Of a DNA stretch of 64,000 bases, positions 40,404 to 55,400 are shown piece by piece. The stretch comes from Toxotes chatareus (lineage: Eukaryota; Chordata; Actinopteri; Toxotidae), in NCBI GenBank assembly GCA_016801885.1, contig CM028891.1:11515517-11579516 (forward strand), written 5' to 3'. Under the pieces are notes generated by a model. The model made no database searches. It was not told the origin of the DNA and saw only the letters and a list, made by a program, of their open reading frames with translations. The stretch's first letter is position 1, and each line of letters opens with the position of its first letter. The translations under genes and the position numbers were made by a program.

Positions 40404-43400
40404 GTATGTGATCATTAGCTTGTTAGCTTAACGTATGTGTTAACCGACAGTCTGTGAATTTCTGCCGATAGCTCACTCAAAAGGTTGCTGACTACAGCTA
40501 ACATATCACCTAATATCTTTCAAGTGCAAAGCGAGCAGAAGGCATCTTCTTTCTCTTCAGCTAGGTTGAGTTCATCGCGTTTGGTAACTTGGAAATCCTA
40601 CCCGGGCGGTGTTGTGACTTGGAGTCAGTGTAATGATTCCAGTGAGAGCGGTTACTCCGTCCAGTGGGGCTACGCCGAAGTTGTAAACGAGCGGTACAAC
40701 GTTACTGTCTGGTCAGGCTCAGACTATTTGCTGGAAAAGAACAGCTTTCATTGAACAGCCGGTTATTCATGTGAACAGCTAGCTCTATACATTATTAAAT
40801 GTACTCGAGCCAGAGGGCGTCGTCTCTGTGAAATTTCAAGAACATTAACTGCATCCTATTTAAATTTGGCAGTGTCGGTAGTTTACACAGACCCCCCGCA
40901 GAGTGAGGTTTAAACAGAAATGACTTATCAAATGACAAATTCCAAACTTATCATCTTATTGTGGGGGAGACACTGCATTGTAAAGGCTAAAGGCAGTGTA
41001 TCAACCACGTAGTGTTAAGTGTAGCAAGACAGACACTGTGTTAAACTTATACTGGGTGTGGGTTCACGCCCAATTCCAATTAAAATACACTGGGTATTCA
41101 AGCACAGGAATTTTTTTTTCCAAAACACTAGCGTTACCATTGCAGAGTCCAAAGATTATACTTCATAGTCCTTCCTGGGGTAGGGTGGTGAGGTAGGTTT
41201 TGTTTGGGGCAATTTACTGCCTGAATTAATCCAGTTATGCATAAGCTCTTTGGAGATTAATCAGTATTATGGGGTTTCTAACCGCGTACCTTACAAAAAG
41301 TCATTTAATAATTTAATGGATAACATCATCAATAATACTTTGTTTAACCTAGACTGGGATTGAACCTGCAATCATTGTATCCCATTGTATCACAGAATTT
41401 CTCAGCTTTCCATGCACCAGGAGGCATATTGCACTTTTCCTGTGCAGTGTCAAGCCGTCTTGAGCCCTGTTGAGTCCTGAGGATGGCTCACAGGTTGGCT
41501 GGCCTGAGGAATGGCAGCTTCTGCTTGTGAAGTTCTGAAATGTCCCACCCCACAAATAGCTGATCCTGTCCTACCTTTGGCTGACTTTGTTGAAGAAGGA
41601 GAAGGAGAATAAGAAGGAGTGTGTAACATATAAGCAAAGTATTGTCGTCTTAAATCAGTTAGTTTGTGCCTCTGGTTTACTTTGCCCAAGTGGTGCGTGC
41701 TTCCTCTACAGGGAATCTGTGTGTTGTTTATAGAGGGTCCATTCTGCAGGCCCTAAATTAACCTTTCTGTATTTTTTAAGACTTTAATTCAACTTTAACC
41801 CATTTCTACATTTCCCTTCAGTTTCATGGAAAACTTGAACTGGGGCACCCCACAAGATAACGCCCTGCAATTTAACTTGCACACAGAGATAAAGCCCCTC
41901 TTGTATAGAAACCAGTTCTGTGGCATTTCCCTACGTAGTGTGTGACACAAATTGTCAACATAGGTTTGAAGCTGGTAAGGCTATTTCAAGGCTGGACTGC
42001 AGTGTGCTTACTTGGGGTTAGGGAAAGGGATCATGATTATCAACTTAGCTTCGGAAATGAATTGTGCAGTTAGCCTAGTTTCATACCCTCGTTTTATAAA
42101 TTACCTAAAGCTGATTACCAGTTCTGTTTTTTAAATCTGAAGGGGCTGATCTACCTTGTGTATCATCTACATTCGCAGAACCTTCTGTGTGAGGCTGTGT
42201 CCCTAGGTTTAACAAGAAAACTTCTCCGGTTTGGCATCTGTTTTTGTTCATATTAAACCTTGGCACCAGTATGGAGCTTTCTCTGCCCCCCTGCCCTCTC
42301 AGGCAGTCTTTGCTTGATTGCCATGTTACCAACTTTAAACAAGTTTAACTTTAAATCTGAGCTGCTACAATTTCATCTTGCAGGGCTTTTACTATAAATG
42401 AACACTGAAGAGCTCTTCTTGTTCTTATCATGTAGACTGGTCATCAATTTGAATTTAAATTGCTCCTCTGACACATTTTTCCTCAGGTTAGGATTTTGAC
42501 ATTTGCCTGCAGGAATTCACATAACATATTGCCCACTTGTAAAACATATAAAAGAATTTAACATCCTCTGGAATAAAACTTATAAAATAGAAGCTTCAAT
42601 AGGGAGCATTTGATAACTTAAATGATCACAGACATTGCATGAGCTTTAAAGTCAGTAGTGTGTATTCATCTTTGGATTGCATGTGCTCATAGTTGCACAG
42701 TCAGTCAGGGTGGGCTGTTGTGGTGTTTTGGAGTGTTTAGCCAGGGAGGCGGGTGGGTAAACACAAATGTATTGAGTACGGCAAACTACCAAATTATTAC
42801 AGGCTGCTGCTTGTATTAGACAGTAAATTCATATTGACTTTTTAATTTAGATCTCTTTCTCATTGAAGCAGCAAGTAAAAGTGCATTGGGTGTCTCTCTC
42901 TACCATGACTTGCAGTGTTACTGATTTTTTTTTTTTTTTTTAACTGCTTATGAGTCAGTAATTTCGGTCACAGTGAGTGACTATCCCACTACCACATACA
43001 TTTCAGCTCATGCCTGAGGTTCCTAGATAACTATAAAAGCAATGAGACATTTTTTTTTTCTTTTCCCCTGAAAACTCAGTGCAAGAAATCAACATACATG
43101 GTGTAAGTGTGTGGGCCTGCAACTATTTAACATTTTCAGTATCAAATGACCTGCTTATTAGTTTTTCGATTAATCATTTTTTCCAAAAAATGCATGGCAT
43201 GCAAACATTTGGCATTTTGCTTTAAAAAGTTGCATCAGGTATTCATTGTTTATCAAGGTAGCTATTTAGATTAGATTATTTTTCTGTTGATCGACTAATC
43301 ATTGGACCTACTTATTGTTTCAGCTCTACTTGAGTACACAGCTTTTAAAACCTCCACAGGCAGCCTAACTTAATCAAGCTCAACTAAACCTGCATAGGAG

Positions 43401-46400
43401 CATGAGCAAGCCAGGCTCTCAGTCCTAAACCCACCTCTGCTCCCCACCCTACCAGGAACTGTTGAGGAGATACTGTATAAGCTGTTTCATTCCAGAGCGA
43501 TGCTGCTTACAGCTCTCCTGCTCAGCTGAAAGGCTGGTGTTCTGAGCATGGCCCTTCATACCTAGCATGCCCAGTAGAGCTATTGTTTTGGTAACTTCCC
43601 TGGGGAAAGAGGACTTCTTATTACATGGTTCACACCCACTCGTTTCATCCCAGTGGGCATTGGATCATACTGGACAGAGCCCATAGGAAAAAAAGAAAAA
43701 AAAAGTACAGCTCTCTCCCTGATTTTGGATCAGACTTTGAATCATTCGTGTTGGCAAATCTGGACTGGAAACTTTCTACTCCCACTGTTTGTATCCACCG
43801 GCAACCATGTTTCCTCCCTGTTGCTTGTCCCGTCCCTCAGATGGTTTTAGAAAATGTCAGTATGATCATGTTCCGGGAAGCATATCACAACAGCAAGCTA
43901 ACGTTTCTCTTGTTTAATGTCAGCTTAACAGTTTAGGCCACATTCGATTTTAGAATATTAGATCCTGGCAGATTGGGGGGGGGGGGGGGGTAGAACCCAG
44001 AAGGCATTTGCTGGTGGTGCAATTGCTAGTCATGTGTTACATTTCTCATTGTACCTTCGAATAACGTGTGGAATGTTAGCCAGGTATGCAGAGGAAATGT
44101 AATAAAAGACGACTGACGTCAGGCAGCAGACTGACCTGCTGAGGGCAGGAAAGACAAACTGAGAGCTGCTGCCACACTGCTCGTCACAGCTCATGAAGGA
44201 GGACATTGACACAGGCCTCACATAATGACCTGCTCCATCAAGAACCTAATTCAAGGCCAAGCTAATCTGATAAGATATTATGTTTAAAAAAAAAAAATGA
44301 TCAGAACAGTGAACGTTCTGTTTTGACCTTACCTAGGCCTTTTTTGCCAGATATTTTCACCTTTTCATCAGTCAGATGCTGGCCAGGGTATATAATACTC
44401 ATAAGATTTCCCATGCCAAGCTTGACTTGTTTGGAGGAAACATGCTTACAGAAAACAGTGTCTACCTTTTCAAAGATCATGATTGTTTTGTCAATGTTTC
44501 CCCCACAGAAGTGATCAAGTTGTTTCACGCCATCTGCAACTTTTTTCACTATCCAGCGTAAAGCTTTACATCTAGAACTGTAACAGATTGTTGCACATAT
44601 GGTACTTTAAAAGTAATTGCAAGGAAGGATGATACATTTAAATTTAGTCACATTTAAACATTAATCATTAAGTGAAACTTTAACTGATAAATGAATGCGG
44701 GATCAGACAAATCCGGACAGAATAGATGCCTTGGCTTTTGAGAAAACTTAAGGGATCAGTACTAGCTTTTGACTAATTGCTGTGAGAATTATAGATGTTA
44801 TTTACTAGAAACAAAGAAGAATCATCCACAGAATATCTGTGGAGAAGATTTTCCTTTGGTTCTTATGTTTTCATTAGATGTATTGAGAGTGTTTTGGCTT
44901 CAGCTCTGACACACAAAAGGAAAAAGAAATTTGTAGTGATATATTTCTTTCCTTGTTCTTTTATATTTCTGGCTATAACAACAGCCATCTTGAAATGTTA
45001 ACAACATTATGAAAAATGAAATGAAAAGAAAATGTTAAATAAAAAAAGACAAGAAATCAAACGTGGAAACAAATGGAAATCAACAAAGCGAAAAAGTTGA
45101 CACAGTTTGGCATCCCTCAGCCATGTCAACGCGCCACATTTTATGCTGGCAGCTGGATCATCTTCATTTGATTTTGCCTAATGTGGTAACTTAATACATA
45201 GATTTGATTTAGCCATCCACTTCCAAAACAAGTCAAATGTTGTTGTGTCCCTGGAAATAGAAGATATCAGCTGAAAAACTTTGAAAAAAAAAGTATATAG
45301 TTTGACAGTAAGGGTAGTTGACTCTTTCACTTATTAATTACTTAAAACACAACCACCCACCCACCCACACACACACACACACACACCTATTTGCTTGATA
45401 TCCAACCGTTGTGTCTGTGCCAGACTGTTTAGCAGATTAGATGTTGGCCTGAGTTTTTCACAGCCCTGGCACTAGTGCAGTGCTTCCCTTTGTGAGGATG
45501 GCTCTTTTGTGTGCTTCCCCTCATTCTGATGGAGAGGGTGGTGATGATGTTATCTGTTTGAATGAGAGAGACGTGGCGATGTGTAGCTTATTTTATGAGA
45601 TCACACAGTTTTGTGACTTGTGCCTGTTAATGTTTAATGCCTGATAATAAGGTCTGTATTCTTATGTTGAAAACCGCTACAGGCTGATGATCACTGGTGC
45701 TGTGGTTAGTGGATATAATGGCAGCAATGGTCTGCCTTAGCCTGTGTGCATCACAGTATAATTACTCAGTTTACAGCTTTGATTAGAACATTAAAGGCCT
45801 GTTGAAGTATTGAATAATCATGTAACTGGATACAGCTCATGGAGACATCACTTCTCAGAGGCAGAATAACCTTGCACTAAGCTTGGAAATAGCAAATATC
45901 AAAGAGCATCAGGCCTACATTAACTTAAGGTCCCAGGTGGCTGGTAGGTTGGGCTTTGACAGGTCTAAAGCAGGCAAGGTCAAGGGGCACATAGGCTCTC
46001 TGTGCCCCTTGACCTTGCCTGCTGCAAACCCAACAATGCCCCCCTTTTTCATCTTCTCCACACACACACAAGAACACATGCTCTCTAGCTTGTCCAGCCG
46101 CCCCTGACGACTGGCTGTTTGTTTGTGTGGAGGAATTTACACTCCTCTGTGTACAGGGCAACTAGCCCCCTGTGGTCCTCCCTGGGCTGAGCTCCCCATC
46201 ACTGGCGAACCTCCAGAGGTTTGTTTGGTATCGGTGGTGGAGGTGGTTGTGACACGGGGGCTGGAGGATATATTTACAGCTCTGTTTGGCCCTTTAGTTT
46301 TGAGCAATAGTGGAGTGATCCATGATAACTTGGACGCTGGAGAGATGAGTATGGCCAGCATTACCAGAGGTTGCCAGTCAGTATGTGGCACCCACTACCT

Positions 46401-49400
46401 CTGTGGGAAGTAGACTTTCACATATATGATGATTCAAATGACCCAGACTATCTGTCAATTACAGGAAATTACAAGGAAATTGCAATTTTATTGCATTATC
46501 TTCGAGAGCAAGAGTTTATGTTTAATCTCAGTCTGAGCTATATTTATATTTATATTATGTGGTTTTATTCTCTGCTTCTCTCATTTAAGCCCGAGGTCAT
46601 AATTATCTTGAATGAAAGCAGTTAAATAAAAACCAGTTACATCTTCAGGGACAGCTTTACTTTTTAATTAAAATCAGGGAACAGTTTTTTTCTTCAATAT
46701 ACCCCCTCCCCCCCTTTTTTTTTTTTTTTTTTTTTTTAAACCTCCATACACTGCTGGCTCAATGAAAACTCCAAACAATGAGCACTTTGTTAATATTTGG
46801 GCATAGCTAAGATGAGTTCATGGGAGGTTAGGAAAAGCTTACTGAAGGGTGGACCCACTCACTCACTCACACTACTCACTCTTTCGCTCACTAAAGCCTG
46901 TTGCCAGAGGAGAGTGTGCTTCTAGCATTGCTCAGCATCACGTATACACCAGAGGAAACAGCCGTGTGTGTGTGTGTGTTAAATAAAAGCATAGAGGGGG
47001 TAGTGAAATGACCTCACACGATGCAGGAACAAGAGGCGTTCCTCTCCTGGGGGAGGATTTTACAAGCCTTTACTCAAGCCATCACACATTATTTAAAAAA
47101 AAATGAAGATTAGCTTTAATCAGATTGTGATCTGTGTTTTGTTTGCTAGTACATCAAAATATTAGTTGTGGTGGTGTAAGCTAGCATTGACTTCTGACTG
47201 TTGCCATGATCTAGCTCTCTGCACTGTTCTGCAAAGTCTTAAAAGTATGGAAAAAGAGGCTGATTTAAAGTTTCCTGGTATTGAAAAGTTCATAAAAGGC
47301 TCATGGAAAAATATTGAGCAGCAACATTGTTCAGTTCTGATGCGTGGGCTCCAATTTTTATTTCTATCCTTTAGTTTTCTTTTTATAATCCTTATATTTC
47401 ACACCAGTCTTTTAGAGCAAACGTAGGGCCACACCATATTGTGTTTCATTGTGTATATTCGTTGTGTGCCTGACACAGAAAACATCTGAATACTTGAATC
47501 GTCTTAGTTTAAGATCTACTGACGTGGTCTGGATTGTGATATTTGGTGCTGTGAGGAATAATTGCCAGTGCTGAATGAACAGAGAACAAAATCATTAAAT
47601 TATGCCAAACATACATGACCCAAAAAAAAGGAGGAAGGGGGGCATCTTAAAACTATGTAAGGCCTCAAACCTTGGGGGCACCACTGCAGGATCATCCCCA
47701 TGAGGATATGCTTGGTTTAGCAGAGTCACTGGCCCCTGTCAGACCTGCTCCATCAGGCAGGATTTGGGAAAGCTGATTCATAATTGATGAACAGACAGAT
47801 AAGCTGTACGAAAGAGAAATCGGATGAACTGTCAAAGCAGAACTCTGTTTAACCTTCTTGAACTTGGGTGGATTTTGTGGTAATGGATAAAAGTTAGGTT
47901 TATTATCCTACAGTAGCCTTGAATTTTGAATGAAGACAAGGGTTAGGGAAAGGACATACAACTGAAAGAAGCCCAAGGATATAAATATAGCCTGAAATGA
48001 ACATGCTCAATGTGCCAAAGGTTGGGTTCTTCAAGAGAACTGACCGTTTTGTATTTCCTGAGATCACTGATATTATTGTATTGAACTGAATCATATTCAA
48101 GGTGATAATATGTTGTTCTCTGTCCGTTGTAGGGAGTGGAGCCACCGCGGTGGTCCAAGCAGCCTACTGTATACCACGCAAGGAGAAGGTGGCCATCAAA
48201 CGCATCAATCTAGAGAAGTGCCAGACCAGTATGGACGAACTCCTGGTAAGACACACAACACGGCAAAGTAAATGCATGTTAAATGGAATATTTTTGTGGC
48301 TGTGTTACTTCTCATGTTTGATCAAAGGGAGTTTGTGGCTTACAGCACGAGATTTCACTTAGGGCTTTGTATCTGTGGTCTGTACATGTGCACGGAGTCA
48401 GTTCCACCTCTGCTTTTCATTACTGGTTCTCTCCGAGCCCTCCTCCAATCATCCCTGTCACTTCAAACACTATTCTGGTTGTTCTCTGAAGGAGGACTCC
48501 GCTTACTGCCAGGAAACTATTAGACCACCGTGGGACATCTTCCTGAGGGCTGTATTGTGTCTTTATGCCCTCAGTGCAATCTTGCACCGCAGCTCAGCAC
48601 ATCATTTACTGTATGACGGGGTTTATGATGTAGCCTGAGAGGTGGAAGGATTATACCCAGCTTCCCTGCACATAGAGATGATCAAGTGCTTGTTTGGCGC
48701 TTGTGTTCTGGCTTTGTTGATGGCAAAGTTGCTCACATATAATATATATTTGTCAAAACGTCTATTTTATTAATTTGTTGGTTTTAGTCTTTTATAGTTA
48801 CAAGTGGGAAAAGATGTCACACTACTTGGCTTGGGCAAAATCTAGGGCAAAGTTGTCTTTTAGCTGTCATTTAGCCTTTTGTTATTGAGCCCCCAGAGAC
48901 ACCAGATCTCAGTATTTGGTCTGAGTCCGGGAAATGACCTGTTATTAACTTAGACCAGAAGCTTGACTTGATGGATTTTTCCAGTTCTTTTCCCATAGTT
49001 GTTATCCAAAAGTCTGTGAGAGCAACCTTTTGTAATAAATACTGCCCAAACTTAAAAGTATCAACTCGACAGTGCTTGAGATTTGTGAATAAAAATGGCT
49101 GTAAAGCATATTTAGGAGCACATGTGCGAATAAAAAGTATTACAAAATTAAACCCAAGCAGCCTCTGTATATATTTATTTTTTCAACAAATGGTTCATAA
49201 TGCAACAACAATGACCTAGTCAGCACTAGACACCGCTTTTTCAGTCTAAACGGATTCAAATAAATGAAATCATTTTGCTTGTAAATGTCTCCTTGTACCC
49301 CTTGACCATGTGCTCTTTGGGGAAATAAGGAAGCATCAAGCCCTGTGTGTGCATGGAAGGCCATGGCCAGAGATTACTGGCAGGTTTCTCACTACTCGTT

Positions 49401-52400
49401 GGCAATACTAAACCGAGGACGAACCCCCTCCCCACGATATTTGGAGGATGAATCAGGGGAATGTTGCTCCTGGATTCTTGGAGCAGGCGGTCACATGGAA
49501 TACAGCAAGGTCGGATTTCCTGCCTGTGACCCCCGCCCCCCTCAATTCCACAGCCTGCTGGGTACCCGGTTAAGTGGCGAGGAAGCATTAAATTGAAGTC
49601 AGATTGCCTCTCTAAAGAAGCAGATTTTAAAAGAGGATGCCACAAGTTTTAAAGAAGCCTGCGGGTCTTTAGCCTCACCTGTGAAATTCTTTAATGTCAG
49701 GAAAACAGTAATCTGTCATGTCCCTGTGTCTCCATATGTAGTGGTATGTTGTAGTTATTCCTGGCACACAGTTTGATGGACAGGCGCTTTTGAGTGACTC
49801 AAACTAGATCAGATGAGGAGGAGGTTTGTTTACAATCTGAGAGCGGTGCAGTCATCCTCTTGTATAATTACACAAGTGTTACAGCTACTTCTTTTAATTA
49901 TTTATTTAAACCTATAATAAAAAAGAAGATCAGTACAGTTGAAGTTTTCTGATGCTGTAGTGTCTGGTTTACTGCACAGCATAAATTCATTTATGGCTTA
50001 AAAGTGAAAATAGTATTTTCCGACACAAGAAATCTGGATTGAGCTAAAGGAAGTGATTCAGAGGTGCATTGATGTCCTCAGCACTAAGATCACCCTCTTA
50101 GTACGTTTTCCTAGAAGCTGCAGGTCGACAACTTCTCTGTTCCTCAGTGGTTTTGCGTGTGTGTGAGTGTGTGTGGAAATGTGTGCGTTGCTGCAGTGAG
50201 ATTGGGTCATAGTGAGCGTGTGTGCGAGGCTCTGAGTAACTGATAGTGACGTAACATTGCTTCTATAGTGGCTTCTCTGTGTGTCTGCCATCAGTGTGAT
50301 TCTGTGGCACCAGTTTGTGACCCAGCACTGTATTCAGTTTGTGACAATAGGTCATTTATTTTTTTTGCTCAGTTTCAAGGTCCTCAGACAGGCCAAAAAA
50401 GACCAGGCCTAATATAGAAAAATACAATTGTCCTGCACTGGTCTATTTCCTGGACCTACTCCAATGTTTTAGTGTTCGCCAAGGATTCTGCATGGCATCA
50501 CTCATCTCACAGTAAATGTCTGATTTTACGCACTCAGAACTGTGAGTGTGCAGTCAAAGGTTAGTGACTCTAAACACCAATGTGATTTCCATTGGGGAGA
50601 GAAAAACAGTTTCATTAGATGGGTAGAATGAGGGGATGGAGGGGTTGTCTGATGTTAATTATTTGGATTTTTGGCCTGCTGTATGCCTGTTGGTCCTCCA
50701 CAAAAAACATTTTAGCCATATTTTTACTTAATGGAGGTTAACCTCTCATGTCAAAGGCTCTGACTCCAGATGAACTGAAGATATTTAAACCTTTTAATTA
50801 TGACTTAGAAGATATTTATTTCTAGATTGTTAAAATGATTGAATTAAATGATGGTGTTTAAACACTAAGGCTTAATTCTTCATTTTCAAAATGCCCTCTA
50901 ATAGATGGTTTATAGCTAACTCATGCAAAGGTTGTGGGAAAGGATAAATATACTATGCTAATAGTTTGCTGCTCTTGTAACACAGATGGCCATTATCACA
51001 GTTCATTTGACAATAATGTCCTACACAGGTTACCATAAGTGCTTCAGTGACTTAAAGAGTAAATCCAAAAATGTAATCATGGGATAGCGAGACCATTTGT
51101 GTTGCAGGTGGCTGGGTGCGTGTGGTGGCAGACAGGTGGGTCACTTGTGATTTGCGGGTTGGATGCATTGAATAAGACAAGTCTGAATGCCCGTGTTTTA
51201 GGATGAGGTCATTGCAGCAGCCGCAATTAAACACAAAGGCCAGAAGAAGTATTACCCAGTTTTTGTTAATATCTTAAGCTGAAACGGTCCGTTATCAGAC
51301 AGTTAATCAAATACATTTTTGTTAATCACCAAACATTTGATGTTCACAGCTTAAAAGCTTGCTTTTCAGTATAAAGTATGTGTCCTTGATTGAAGTGTTT
51401 TTAGTAGTGGTTTCATGGACTGGTTGGATGAACTTTGTCTCTTCATAAAGATCACCATTCAGTACAACTGATGTTCAGACTCACGGAAGTATTTTGCCCA
51501 TCTGTTTCACATGCCTCAGTCAGTGGCCACTGTAAAATTTATAGGCAAATGAAGCCGGAGTTCATGCAGAAGCAGTTACATAAAGTACATGCATGCATGA
51601 TGCACCTTTACTGGAATGAGACTGACAGAGAGGCTATACAGCAGTGCAAGTGTTATCATGAAGGCATACTTAAAATGGCTTTGTATTCCTGTCAGCACTG
51701 AGATGTCCTGCAAAAATATTTTCACAAAGCAAAATTTCATCAGTTGTCAAAGGTCACACACTGGAGGCTACACAGACAGAAGCAGTGTGAATGCTTTTAA
51801 GCAATGAAAACATTTCCAGTGTCTTTGCTTGCAGCATAGGTTTACAGTGACCTAATCCCCACAACAAAGAGTCTCTCTGATTCTCACATTGTCTGCTGGA
51901 AAAGATGGGAAAACCTGCCAACTGCCAGAGCACGATATCCTCCCTGTTATCCCATTGTTTTTCTTTTCTGGGGTTACCCTGGCCCACAGAGCTGTGGTGA
52001 CCTGCCTCTTCCACTGTGCTGAGAACAGAGGGGAGGGGACGGGTTGGGCTCCACTGAAGCCAGTTAGCAGCCAACAGGCTATATCATTATTGTTCTCTCT
52101 CAGCCTGTAGTATCCAGAGAAAGAATGATAGGGGAGACAACCCACAGGGCTCGCCGTCTGGCCCGACAGACTGGAAGTTATTAGACTGCTTGATAATCAA
52201 AAACGGCTTTAGTTTAGAAGCAGAGAGCTATGTGGGCTCACCTGTTGGTGGTCTGCTGCTGGTCAAGTCTGTGTACAGTGCAACCTTGTGCTCTGAAAAT
52301 TTCTCAGAGGTTCCTTTTTTTTTTTTTTTTTGAACTGACACCGCTATTGTCCTCTGTAGATTTGTGTTCATTTAAACATGTCTGTACCCGACATGGTCTA

Positions 52401-55400
52401 ATGAGTTTGTTTCACCAGTCTGTATCCACCCTTATTATGACTCAGTTCATGTTTTTAACCCTATTGTATCAAGAGCTTTCTAATGGTGTCACGATGTCAC
52501 CTGCCTTCCCCAGCCTTTCTTGGATGAGTTACTCACTGAAGGCCATGCATTCAATAGTGATGACTCCGCAGCTGAAGCACACTGCTGCTAATGCACTTTG
52601 TGTAAGCTAAGCATTTATGCTGATGGCACATCAGACTTTGGTTGCTTACTGTTTAACCCTCAAGCATCTATTGATTGATGTCTTTAAGAAATGTTTTCCA
52701 CTCGAGTGTTAAGGTTTCTCCTTTGACAGGTTTGTGGCGCACCTGTCATGGCTCAACATTCAATAGCTGTATTAAGTAACACTCTGAAATTTGGGGGAAT
52801 ATGTTTGTGGTCAAACCCAACATCAGATGAAAGGGTAGATATTGATTTCAGCTCTGTGCACATCCAATACAGAGAGGCTGAGGATCTTGAGCATGTTGAG
52901 CATAGCTTAGCTCAGAGACCGAAAAGGATGGTCTGTTTTTCACATTTGAGAAGTTGGAAATAATAATTTTTTTGCTGAAAGAATTTGTTAAAAGATTGTT
53001 TATGAAAATTGTTGCTGGTTAATTTTCTTTTGTTTGGCTAATCTAATCAGCTTTAGGTTAGAATATATTTGAATTCTGTTTTTCATGATGAAAAATCGTA
53101 GTTTTTTTTCTTTTCTGACTGTAGCCCAGATGAATGCCTGTCAAAACATATTCACACAAACACTAGTTAGATACATTAGTAACAGTCTAAAATTATATTT
53201 ACAATATTATTCTTGTTGAATAGTTCAGAACTATTTGTATTACTATTTTTTATATTTATTGGTTTCATTTAGTAGCTTTATAGGGATTTTTTGCAACAAG
53301 TACAGAGATGCTGTGCATTAATATGGAGCTCTGGTAACAGGTTCTGTCATTTGTCAGGTATTCAAGTGCAGACGCAAAAATCAAAACCTCTGTGAATAAG
53401 TGGTCCCAACTCTGAAGTCAGCTAGATTTTCTCTTTCTTAGGAAGCTTGTGTATCCTCAGATGACTTTGGGACTAGTGCTGAAGTGATGGATTAGACTTC
53501 TATGCAAGCATTACCTCAGCTCTCCTGCTTTCCAAGCTCGCACACACCCACACTCACACACACACACACACACACACACAGACCTTTACAACTGTATAAA
53601 GGGCTGAGTACTGGCTGTTTTTCGCTTCTGCGTAGACATGCATTATGTTGGCCTAGTCTATTTCTCTTTTGACTACTGACGTCATTACGATCTTAAGTAT
53701 CACACTAAATTTTAAGAATAGCTGCAGCGTCAAAGGCATAGGCATTTGTTGTGACTGCATTCAGTTTATTTCCTCCAGGCTTTTGTCACACCTTTTTGTT
53801 CGAACCTAATGAGAATAGCTAGTCAGTAGGCACCGTTTGTCTTGGATGAAAATAAATGGAAGGTATATTGTGTGTTTCATGGTTCATCTCATTGCCACAA
53901 AGCTTTTTAACAGCTCTAGATATGGTTGTTTGTGTGGCTTCACAAGCTAATGGATAATGAAAGCGATTAATAGAAATGCTTTGGCTCTGATACAGAATTT
54001 CAACCCATTTCCACCAAATTATCATGTGGCAAAGTGTTAACAGATTACCCCTGTTTTATCAGGTCAAAGACAAATACAGTCTGTCATTAGACATCGAAAT
54101 GCTTTGCACAGTTATGATTAACTGGATTTTGTCTGTCTCTTTCATGTTATTTCCTCTAACAGAAAGAGATTCAAGCCATGAGCCAGTGCCACCACCCCAA
54201 CATCGTGTCTTACTACACCTCGTTTGTGGTAAAGGATGAGCTGTGGCTAGTCATGAAGCTGCTCAGTGGCGGTAAGTGCATACTGTATATCTTTAAAAGC
54301 TTTCTTGCCTTTCTTAACACACTGCTCTCAACTTCTACCTATCATAGTGAATGTCTTGATTCTGGACAGGCAAGTTATAAATCTAATCATTTCCCAGTGG
54401 AAAAAAAAATTACGGTCAGAAAAGAGGATCCAGAAGATAATTTGATTTGAAGTATCCTGCTGGCCTTAAGTCATATTATGGGTGTCCAGAATTTTTTTTG
54501 GCAGGGCCCCCTCATGATGAGAAAGGGGCCGTAGGAAGAGCTGGGCGACTTGCTGCCAGTGATGTTAACTGTGATTGTAGGGAATGTGACAGCACTGATC
54601 CTCACTGTGTCCTGAGCTGCAGTTCTTTCCGGGCTTTAACTCAGTACAGTGCAGGAGCTAATGACAGGGCAGAGGTAATAACAGCCCGCAGGCTGGCGTC
54701 ATGGCATCCATGTGGCAGCGCTGCAATTAACTAGCGAGAGGAACATGAAGAGGAGGCCATCATGGAGAGAAAGACCTCAAAAATGCAACAGTTGCATCTC
54801 CTTCTGATTGTATTATTCATTTGCACCAGCAATATATTAAAATAAATTATTAAACTATAGTAAATAATATTTGTAGTTCTGTACCAAAATGCAAGTGAGA
54901 ATGGCTTGTGAGGCCCCCTAAACACAAACAGCATGTATATGAAGGTGTCTTGTGAAACATTTGTCAGGCAAGAAGCAGTGGGCTCCTCCAACTCAGAGGT
55001 GAAGACAGCCTAATGAGAGCAATGGTCATCTGTTTACAAAGAAACAAAAAACTGCCTCTCATCTCATGTTTGTCCTACTTCCAGTCTCACACGCTTAATT
55101 ATACAAGCAAGTGTACACAGGTACATCCACACACTAAACATTTACAGTCTGTTTTTACCCCCCCCCCCCTCGTTTCTCTCAGGCCCCCTGTGTAAACAGC
55201 GTCCCACTGTAACGGATAGTACCCAGGTGGCATGCCTGACTCCCTCGGATACACCAGAGTCATGAGCTGCTTGGCAGCCGCCTCGCAGCTGGGCCCAGGG
55301 CACAGTGCCCGCCAAGCGACGCTTGAACAGACGGCCAGCCTCCCAGCAGGAGCAGACACCGCTTAAGATGGCCCCTCTCGTTCCCCTTATCCCAGTTAAA

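Larger units (their letters stand above)
40404..48132 (+). other. oxsr1: oxsr1 intron 1
   Basis: 7.7 kb without coding sequence. Notable contents are a family C repeat at 43135, a 16-G run at 43975, a CA-rich microsatellite at 45353, a perfect inverted repeat at 45969-46023 and a C/T tract at 46702. Confidence 0.7.
48246..54162 (+). other. oxsr1: oxsr1 intron 2
   Basis: 5.9 kb without coding sequence. It contains a GT-rich stretch near 50155-50225, a family C repeat at 52935 and a long CA repeat at 53541. Confidence 0.7.
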
